DNA of 64,000 bases from Ustulina deusta (lineage: Eukaryota > Ascomycota > Sordariomycetes > Xylariales > Xylariaceae): NCBI GenBank assembly GCA_023159155.1, contig JAJNNX010000024.1:595919-659918 (forward strand), written 5' to 3'. Shown piece by piece: positions 11,247 to 19,024 of the stretch. The notes beneath the pieces are model-generated. The model made no database searches and was not told the DNA's origin. It saw nothing but the letters and a program-made list of their open reading frames with translations. Both the position numbers and the translations under genes were made by a program. Numbering within the stretch: the first letter of the stretch is position 1; each line of letters begins with the position of its first letter.

Positions 11247-12117
11247 CTAGACAAGGTTGTTATCCTCTAGACACCTCGCGGTGTTGTAAGCCCCCAGGAT
11301 CTCCAATGTGCGGCGTACCAAATCAAATCCCTCCTTTTGCCCGTGATCCTTCTGATAGTCCCAAATAGCGGCCGAGATGATGCGATATCGTACATCCGGC
11401 GGCAAAAGCGTCTCCCAGGGACACGTCCGATCCTGAAGAAAAGAGACGCATTGCTCGAGGCGTTTTGACAACTCTAAATCTAGACTGGGGTCTAGGACAA
11501 GGCGGACCTGTTCGGTCAATACCTTCTCAGCCGTGGGCTTGATCATGGCAAGACGAAGAACAGGGTCCTCGGCGATAGGATATAGATCCTTGGGGTCGTG
11601 GTTGAGATTAACTAACTCGTCAATCTTCTCCTTGATATCGGCCTTTCCCTTAATACGTCTGTTTATCTTGGCCATCCCAAGCTGATAGGCAAATCTGTCA
11701 ATCTTTTGGAGGAGAGTCTCGGCCTCAGCCTCATCTCTGTCTTTATCGGTAGGGTTGGCCGCGAAGTAGGCCTTCGCATAAGCCGCGCTGTAGGGTACCC
11801 CATAGAGTCGCGGGGCGGGAAAGGGGAACTTGGCATCCTTTACGCCTGTATCATGTTAGTTGGCATAGTAAGTTGATCGCTAGTGACGTACCCAAATGCC
11901 AGACACGGTGGTCAACCCTCCAATTTAGGTGGGCTGAAGAAACAAAGGGGAATGTTTTATCCTCCAACAGCTGTTGAATAACACGCTGTTCATCTTGGTG
12001 GATTCCCTCTTGAAATATCCGGCCTAAACCAGGTTTAGCCTTGTCCACGGCTGCGATCACCGCCTGTCGGCGTTCCGCCTCCTCCTTTGTCAACTCCCCG
12101 GAAATCTGCGTCGTCAT
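11247..12117 (-). CDS. Unknown protein, 274 residues, 2 exons
   Basis: Minus-strand exons 12117-11892 and 11845-11247 join over a 46-base GTACGT...ACAG intron into one frame. The start ATG at 12117 follows a pyrimidine-rich leader. The product is soluble, charged and mostly helical by composition, with no signal peptide or membrane segment. Around the splice a short aromatic/proline patch (KFPFPAPRLYGVPYS, about 80-95) stands out; further on are a lysine-rich KINRRIKGKADIKEKI (about 140-155) and WETLLPPDVRYRIISAAIWDY near the C-terminus. I do not recognise the family. It sits 0.6 kb downstream of the P-loop gene on the same strand; being spliced, it differs from its intronless neighbours. Confidence 0.7.
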
Positions 12118-12150
12118 CGTGAAAAAAAGGCAACGAAAAAAAAGGGGGTA

Positions 12151-12224
12151 TTGCTGTTGCTGTTGCTGATAATGATGGTGGTGATGGTGATGATGGTGAC
12201 GATGGTGATGATAGTGATGGTAAT
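12151..12224. repeat. TTGCTG and GATGGT microsatellite
   Basis: (TTGCTG)n followed by (GGTGAT)n just upstream of the 274-residue gene, within its probable 5' leader or promoter. Length changes here could affect expression. Confidence 0.7.
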
Positions 12225-12694
12225 AGAGAGTTCAAGAGTCAGATTGGTTGCAGAGGGGTAGGTCGTAATCGTTGTTTGTTTTCAGGTCACAGCACTCATC
12301 TATTATACCCTGTATTCTTAGAGAAAAACTTTTATTGGAAACTGTGTGAACGGCGAGCAATTGCGTCATCCCAACCATCCACTACAGTAATTTAATGGTT
12401 ATAGTCGAGCAACCACTATTTAAGAACATTGGCCACTCACCCGTGTTAGGACACGCACCATTTTGATCGTACTCGGCTATTACGGAACACGGAACATATA
12501 GCTAATTACCATGCGTGCAGTTCATAGTGTAGACGTGGTATCGAGGTCCTCTGGATCTAATCTTTGTATCGTTTATGAAACACTTGCGAGACTAGAGAAG
12601 ACTTTTCACATTTCCCTTAGACTAGCATGATCAAGAACCCTAATCCCACAGTCCCCGCCAATCCCTTCACCTGTTCCGATCTACCCCCTAAGCT
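12225..12694. other. Intergenic, no gene seen
   Basis: 470 bases between two same-strand genes; nothing recognisable. Confidence 0.5.
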
Positions 12695-14908
12695 CTACTC
12701 ATCCTCATCATGTACTGGACGGGCAATATACCTGTCAACAGCGTCAGGAAATTGAAGGCCACATCTGACTGGAACCTGTTCAAATGTAGAAGCAGGAATC
12801 CAAGTCATGCCACTACATACAAGCCCTGTAGAAGGTCCTGCCACCTCTTCCTGTGGTTGATCCAGACTCTCATAAATGGCAAAGAACGCCCCCTGGCCAT
12901 GATTATCTTCGTCGCTGAGTCTGCGTATCGATGCCGTGTCCAAAAGCTCCTTCGCCATCCCAACCCCAAACGTCTCAAATGTCACACTATCTGTCACGAT
13001 ATCACTGTCTTGAGACTCGGGATTTGGATGAAAGAAGACAACTCGATGGAGCCAAGCCCACATTAGCTCCTCATCGATTTTGGTCACCTCCGCCTCATCC
13101 AACGTCTTTGTATACCAGTCATCCGTCAATATAATAGATGAAGCCGGAGTTAGAAGTCTCTCAAAGACTTCAATGGATCCCTTAATGTCCTGTCCCTCGT
13201 TGACTGATAGTGTAACACCCTCGACGGGCGACAAGCGAGTATTCTGAGTCTCCCAAAATGCTTCATGGCAGTGCAGGTATAGTCCTAGTACTGCCCAATA
13301 ACCTCCAGCATGTCGCCTTTCCGTTGGGATTATCGGGGGGAAACAGTCCGCAAGATCTCTCTCGTTGATTGGCCGACTTACGTCCATAAAGAGACCTATG
13401 CCTGTGTGGGCAATAGCCGCCATGTGAACGAGAACACGGAGTACTAGAGGACTAGCATCACCGTCCCTCTGCATGATAGCAACTCTGGCAAGGAGGAATG
13501 CAACATGGAAACTCAATACCTTGCTGGTCTTTTTCCAGATTTCCAGAATCTGGGACCCAAGGTCTGTGCATTGAAATACCGTGCCGTCACTGTCCGCCTC
13601 CACGATACATCCCAACATGCAAAGTCGGCGTATGCCGTCCACGAAAACCCATCCATCCGGCGCAGAGCGGATAGGTATGTTGCCGACAGATAGACCTGGC
13701 CAAGTGCTAAAAATGGCCAAAAGAAAGATTGGCAAATCTCGATTCCATGCTCGTCCCATGTCATCTCGATCGTGGTCGGCCATAGCTTGTAGCTGCGACC
13801 AGTCTTGTCGCGGAGCACAGAAAACGACGTTGCGCCTTGCATACTCGGATGACCGTACACCCCACGACGCAACTCTCAAGATCTCGGGCCACGTTAACCC
13901 CTTGTTGATGTCAACCAGCTGCATAAGTCGAGGGTTAATCATCGGCATTATCCGAGTTAACCCAGAACATATCACTACGCTGACCCCCTTCAGGCCAACC
14001 GCATAAGGCGTCTCGCCAGCCGTTATCAGGATATCGTCATCTAGCAGTGTGTCGATATTTACGTTGACCATTTCCTTAGGCTGCAGTATGACATCGTTCG
14101 ACTGTTGTATTTCCCCCATGTGGTTAAGAAGGCTTGAAAATCGAGGCCAAAGCCAGGCTTTCGTGTCTGCAATCACTACTCGCCCCCCGTGCTCCCGAAC
14201 CGACTCAACACGATTCGCGAGAGTCTCTTCCCAGTCCCCGTCAAGGCGCCGCAGTTCGGGATACGTATGATGACGGTGAAGGAGATCGATCTGTGTGATA
14301 TGTCCAAGAACCTTCTTGAACGCCTTCAATGTTCGGGGGGACTGGACTCCCGACATCAACAACACGATGGCCATGTGGATTTTCATCCCCTTCTCGCCGA
14401 CAGCTTTCTTAACCTCACGAGCCCGACCCAATAAGAGCCCGAGGGCCACCTCATCGTCCACCGTCGGATACCAACTGATATCAAATACAATGGTAAGGTC
14501 GCTCGCCCAATCATCCCCCTCGGCAATCCTTCTGAAACGCTCTGTTGTCAGAACCTCCACGCCGAGACTCGCTGCATCGGTATTTACGGCGCCGTGAGCT
14601 ATGAGCCACGACTTGATGAAACGGGCCTCGACCTCGGTCGAGACCACATACCACACGCGACTCGGTGCCTTGGATGCCTTCGACAGCTGGAAGATGTGTC
14701 GGATCAACGAAGTACTTTTGCCAGTGGCTGGCTGAGACGCCAAAGACAACGCTGTAACCCCCGGGTTTAAGACCGCATCTGCAAGATACTGGTCTAATTG
14801 ATCCGCCGCCTCCTCCCAAGCACGAAAAGCAGGGAAAGTCTGCCCATCTACCTCCACTCCATTCCATAAGCTCTCCACATCCACTGCACGCGTCAGATCT
14901 CGATTCAT
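12695..14908 (-). CDS. P-loop protein with degenerate SF2 (DEAH/NS3-like) helicase layout
   Basis: Single exon, 737 residues, no targeting signal. Walker A is SQPATGKST (about 58-66; K64, S65). Further segments follow in the order and spacing of an SF2 helicase: WYVVSTEVEA (motif Ia place, about 86), TIVFDISW (motif II place; D143 kept, the Glu of DExH replaced by Ile), LLMSGVQ (motif III place, about 183), GGRVVIADTK (motif IV place, about 241), ILITAGETPYAVGLKGVSVV (motif V place, about 293) and RVASWGVRSS (motif VI place, about 345; the usual QRxGRxGR is reduced to a single late Arg). The region after 400 resembles a winged-helix/ratchet part (LGCIVEADSDGTVFQCTDLG). The helicase reading is inference from layout; with motifs II and VI eroded, the protein may bind rather than hydrolyse NTP. 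The lack of introns over 2.2 kb is notable. Confidence 0.7.
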   Translation of the reverse strand: MNRDLTRAVDVESLWNGVEVDGQTFPAFRAWEEAADQLDQYLADAVLNPGVTALSLASQPATGKSTSLIRHIFQLSKASKAPSRVWYVVSTEVEARFIKSWLIAHGAVNTDAASLGVEVLTTERFRRIAEGDDWASDLTIVFDISWYPTVDDEVALGLLLGRAREVKKAVGEKGMKIHMAIVLLMSGVQSPRTLKAFKKVLGHITQIDLLHRHHTYPELRRLDGDWEETLANRVESVREHGGRVVIADTKAWLWPRFSSLLNHMGEIQQSNDVILQPKEMVNVNIDTLLDDDILITAGETPYAVGLKGVSVVICSGLTRIMPMINPRLMQLVDINKGLTWPEILRVASWGVRSSEYARRNVVFCAPRQDWSQLQAMADHDRDDMGRAWNRDLPIFLLAIFSTWPGLSVGNIPIRSAPDGWVFVDGIRRLCMLGCIVEADSDGTVFQCTDLGSQILEIWKKTSKVLSFHVAFLLARVAIMQRDGDASPLVLRVLVHMAAIAHTGIGLFMDVSRPINERDLADCFPPIIPTERRHAGGYWAVLGLYLHCHEAFWETQNTRLSPVEGVTLSVNEGQDIKGSIEVFERLLTPASSIILTDDWYTKTLDEAEVTKIDEELMWAWLHRVVFFHPNPESQDSDIVTDSVTFETFGVGMAKELLDTASIRRLSDEDNHGQGAFFAIYESLDQPQEEVAGPSTGLVCSGMTWIPASTFEQVPVRCGLQFPDAVDRYIARPVHDEDE

Positions 14909-16560
14909 CTTGAAAGGTCTGGCAAAGCGTTAGCTAAGAAAAGTAATGTCACCAGGATAGACTTCACCTGTGTGTGTATGAATTGAGTTGTGGGTTGCGA
15001 TTAAACAGATGGTAGAAATGGGATCGCAGATGAAGAAGTGGGATGTGGAAGGAACAAGGTTAGGTACCTAGGTAGAGGGTGTGGAGGGGAACAAGGTAGG
15101 AAGGAACACATCACACAAACATAACACAACCCCCAAAAATTTTGCACTAATCACTGTAAATTTCTTTTCGTCGATAAAACAACAGGCTTCACATTTAATT
15201 TCCCTGTAGATTTTTGTTCAAATAAATAAAATCATGCCACAATATTTATTAATACCTTAATACTTATACATAATACTTGCATATCAAAGATACAGGAGCT
15301 TTCTAGATACTTTAGGGAAGTAGTCTATCATACATATAAAACAGCGATCGCAAAGACACATGCTGTGGTTGCCCATAATCTAAAGATGGGCAGTACCGCT
15401 CATCGAGTTAAACATGTCGTCAAACAGAGTTCAATTGGTTGCCGTTTTTGGACATATGCAATGGTTTCATTGGGTCGGATTATCCCGCCGCCACGTTGCG
15501 CGCCCCTGCAGGGTTGTGGGGCGGGTCTTCTAGGTACCTACCTACACCTATTGGGATGTTTAGCAAGATCAGCATGTTCTAATGCTTAACACCAACATTT
15601 AGCACGCACATGGACGTACACTAATCGCCAAGACAGCTATATTACAAGGCCAAACACGTTGGGAAGTTAGCGACATAGGCAGGTCCTCCAACGAATTCTA
15701 GTGTACTCATAGGCACTGCCCATTTCAACACATGTCTTCCTACAACCGACGACACCTTGACGCAGACAATGTCGATCGTAGACGCGCTTATTGCTGTCCT
15801 TCTCGCATGAAATGGTTGTTTTGATCTGCTTGCTTCGTTATCATCGCCGCCATTGTTCTCGTCCAGCCTCTAGTCATCGCAACCTGTCTAGGTCCGGCTG
15901 GTGTTCAACTCGGCCTTCGCCAAGATATCGCTATCTTCTCGAGGAGCTAGTCTCGAAGCGAAAATATTGGTACAGGTGGCCGACATATACACGTCGGCTT
16001 TAATGATAGTATCTATACATCCCCCTCCTGAACTCAAATAACTATGCCAACTGCTAACCTTATATTATTTGTTAATTAGATACTGTCCAAACCCATTCCA
16101 TATCGCAGAACACATTCATTCGTCACTAGGCTGTGCCTAATTCAGAAATCTCGCTGCTTTAATCGAAATAAGCACACTTCAATACGGATCGCCTAGATCA
16201 CCTCTCCGGCGATCTCTAGAATCTCGAAGTTGGTGTACTCCTTGTCCTAGTTCTTGAACTCACGTCAGGCCTCGGTCAGCTTGAACCTGATCGATTTCAT
16301 TCCGACTGATACGAACGGCATCCTACATTTCTCATCACCATCACGACTGTGGCCGCGTTGCAATTGGACTCCGTGGAGGGGAAGGCCTACAATAGAACAA
16401 TAGAACGATAGAATGATAGCAGCTCATACAGAACAAATTATGATAATATACTGTAGTCATAGTCATGTCACAAAAAAACAAGAATATTCATCGACAGTGA
16501 CTGGTTCAATTCTGGCATTGTGAAAGCAAAGAGTTGAAAAAAAGAAAAAAAAAAGTCCGT
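14909..16560. other. 1.65-kb intergenic stretch
   Basis: Apart from a decayed coding fragment (16193-16320) I see no gene. Frames at 15365-15589 and 15791-16003 have no domain. The stretch at 15120-15340 is locally AT-rich. Confidence 0.4.
16193..16320 (-). pseudogene. C-terminal fragment of an unidentified gene with in-frame stops
   Basis: Read on the minus strand, one frame gives GMKSIRFKLTEA, a TGA, REFKN, a TAG, then DKEYTNFEILEIAGEVI and a terminal stop. The composition is clearly protein-like. The TGA and TAG sit where Trp and Gln codons would be expected, which fits C-to-T changes on one strand or the other. I cannot name the parent gene. Confidence 0.4.
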
Positions 16561-16680
16561 CCACCACACCAGCTGGATAGTCACCAGGACTATCAGCCGG
16601 ATCCATGATTCCTCCAACACCCCTTCATCCCCCAGGAGTCCTTCAGCGCCACCTGTCCAGCTTCATTACATCTCCGAGTC
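16561..16680 (-). repeat. 3'-end segment shared with the gene at 7812, copy 2
   Basis: Matches 7691-7825 as described there; the stop codon is at 16666-16668. A poly(A)-rich stretch (AAAAAGAAAAAAAAAA) precedes both copies on the plus strand. Confidence 0.7.
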
Positions 16681-17871
16681 GGAAGGCACCTCGAAGTCGA
16701 GATTCAGATGCTCCATGTTAACATCGTCCTTAGTCGGACGCGGACTCTCCAATTCCAATTCAGCATGCTCCCGTCGTTTCTCAGGAGGCGCGGGAACTCC
16801 AGCCGAGGTGCTTTCATCCTGAGGGCCGGGGAGGGAAAATTTGGGTATTGTTCTCTGACGAACCGCCTGCTTTTTGAGGCGTCTCCCCGAGTATTTGTGC
16901 CTTTGTCCCTCGGAGTATTTCTGCATTTGCACAAATACCCTGCTCCCAGGCATGATCTTCTGATCAGCCGCAAAGTACTCTAAAACCTGGGGAACCTTGT
17001 CGATACTGCCAGAGTATTCTAGGGCACCCGATTTCTTCATCACCAGCACATCGTCAGTTGCGTCGATACGGCTAAAGATGCCGGATGCAGCTCCCCCAGG
17101 TGTGAGATCTACACCAACCTCATTGTGCTGTCGTAAAAAGCTGCCCTGAGGAGGGCCCACCACCACATCGTCAGCGGCGTTGCTACGGTCAAAGATGTCG
17201 GATACAGGTCCCCAAGGTGTGAGATCTACAACAACCTCATTCTCCTTTCGTAAAAAGATGCCCCGAGGAGGGCCCACCACCACACCGGTGCCTGCTGCCT
17301 GGACAAGGTCACCACCACCATTTCCAACCCGTGCATTCACCGAATCACCAAGAGGGAATGACGTAGAAGCACCCGCACCCGCACCCACACCTGCACCAGC
17401 ACCAGCACCGCCACTGTTTCCAGCCCCAGTATTGGTCAAACCGCCAAAAGGCGATGGCGTAAGACCACCAGTACCACCGCCAGGAGCTGGCACATTGGTC
17501 GACGGGTTAGGAGGAGCTGGAGCTGCCCGACCAAAACCGCCGCCACCACCACGACCAAAGCCACCACGAAAACCACCACGAAAACCACCACGAAAACCAC
17601 CACGACGGAAATCACGGAAACGATGGAAACGACGTCTACTATCAGCAGGATGGGGCCGATAAGGGTGAGGTGGGAGAGGGTGTCTCTGGCCCTCAAAGCC
17701 CACGTGCTGACCGCGACCTCGTCCGCCGCCACCGCCGCCTCCACCACCAACACCACCACCGCCGTGACCACCAGGACCATGGCCACTGCCACCGCCACCG
17801 CCGCCACCCCCACGACCATGGCCGCCAGGACCATGGCCACCACTGCCACTGCCGCCGCCAGTTGGATTATT

Positions 17872-17874
<3 letters not shown>
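16666..17874 (-). CDS. Gly-rich RGG-type protein with internal duplication
   Basis: I place the start at 17874 (MNNPTGGG). The upstream Met at 18021 would add a poly-Thr run encoded by a (TTG)n microsatellite that is more likely 5' leader. The product is about 402 residues in one exon. Order: Gly/His-rich low complexity (1-60); a basic FRDFRRGGFRGG region with FRGG repeated three to four times (about 85-120), an RGG/FRGG box typical of RNA-binding, phase-separating proteins; Pro/Gly/Ala-rich spacer; then two tandem units of about 40 residues, each starting VVVGPP(R/Q)G and containing VDLTP and an IF(D/S)R motif; then a lysine-rich tail and an acidic end. RNA binding is inferred from the RGG box only. 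The C-terminal codons and 3' flank resemble the AT-hook gene at 7812. Confidence 0.65.
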
Positions 17875-17908
<34 letters not shown>

Positions 17909-17951
17909 GCTGTTGTTGCTGTTGTTGTTGTTGATGATGATGATGATGATG
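17875..17951. repeat. (TTG)n / (ATG)n microsatellite
   Basis: About twenty TTG triplets interrupted twice by TTGCTG, then ATG/GAT triplets. On the minus strand it is a CAA-rich tract just upstream of the RGG gene's preferred ATG, a common fungal 5'-leader composition. Confidence 0.8.
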
Positions 17952-18047
17952 GGAACGGGGATGAAAAAACAAGGTTGTAGAAGGTAGTGAGTAGAGTTGA
18001 CCACTGTTGGCAAAATAACAACCTGCCACCTACAATTTTGTTTGCCC

Positions 18048-18136
18048 TACCTAGGTAGATAGATACTTAGGTACATAAGTACTTTGGTACTTTGAAAAAC
18101 ATATTGGTTTCATACCTAGGTACCTAGGTACCTATA
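18048..18136. repeat. Cluster of TACCTAGGTA palindromes
   Basis: Several overlapping copies of the palindrome TACCTAGGTA and relatives (ACTTAGGTAC, AAGTACTT). Similar words recur near 10370-10500, 15060-15075 and 15530-15545, always outside genes. Confidence 0.6.
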
Positions 18137-18231
18137 TCTAACCATGATTTAACAAGTGCGGTAATCATAGTAGTCATATTACTCTTTTTTACTCAATTTC
18201 TGTTAATGTTGGTCTTACAGCTGTAGTCCTG

Positions 18232-18498
18232 TTAGGAAAGACGAAGCTTGATTATATAAGACATCTGGGGAAATGATTCCGGTCCTTTTTTCATAAGGCA
18301 GATTATCATAGGATTGCCCGACTCATCCTTATCCGTCCTGATCTGGTAGCATCTTTCTCTTACCCGACCAATAATATCTGAAAAATCCATTCTCGCCAAT
18401 TTCGGGATTGCAGAGAATCCTCGAAGTGCCACCTCATCGAAACAATACCATTGCCTGGCAATCGACTCTTCCAAACATTCGTTCAATAGTGTTGCCAT
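18232..18498 (-). CDS. Small unknown protein or gene fragment, 88 residues
   Basis: ATG at 18498. A GTG-led version would begin at 18522, and a stop lies a few codons further upstream. Composition is ordinary, with WYCFDEVALRG and DIIGRVRERCYQIRTDKD; no domain recognised. The short copy of the dispersed repeat lies about 180 bases upstream. It could be a real small gene or the 3' remnant of one. Confidence 0.3.
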   Translation of the reverse strand: MATLLNECLEESIARQWYCFDEVALRGFSAIPKLARMDFSDIIGRVRERCYQIRTDKDESGNPMIICLMKKGPESFPQMSYIIKLRLS

Positions 18499-18675
18499 TG
18501 AGGCATCTACAGCCGCACCCACGAGAAGACCGAAAGTTCAGAAATAGAACCATTGGGACCGGGAACAGGGGTGTTTCCATGTAGGGAGTACGCCAAGTTA
18601 TTAACCTTGGTCTTCCGTTCAACTTGCGTCCTCTAACGTTTCCGCCGATTCTCCAATACAGCACATAGCTGGATG

Positions 18676-18742
18676 CCAGTGCAATAATACTGAATGGGAG
18701 CACTTCTCTATATTTTGTGTCGATTTAGATCGGACAAAGTCT
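18676..18742 (+). repeat. Dispersed repeat, short copy
   Basis: Same ends as 2006-2125 (CCAGTGCAATAAT ... ATCGGACAAAGTCT) with an internal deletion of about 50 bases and scattered substitutions. Confidence 0.6.
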
Positions 18743-19024
18743 CAGCCTCAGATCTGATGCAAGCCACACCACGCGCCCTTGCAACCACAGCTAGTTCTCA
18801 ATAGTTAGCTTGTGCCCATTTTTGCAGCGTTTTGCAGACCTGCATCACTAATTCACGCGACCTAACTAACACGATTAACAATAGCTCTTTTAATAGTGAG
18901 CATAGCATTTGTACAACTTTAGAGGCTAACTAAGTTCTCGGAGATTCTATCTGATGCTAAATTCAATCCGGACTCTAATATGCCCACTAGAACTAACAAG
19001 TGCCTGCAAAAAGAAGACAAATAA

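Noticed and set aside
17436..17987. Long frames on the opposite strand and shifted frame of the RGG gene (poly-Cys, poly-Leu, poly-Val)
   Set aside because: They are read-throughs of the GGT/TTG microsatellite-like coding sequence, not proteins.
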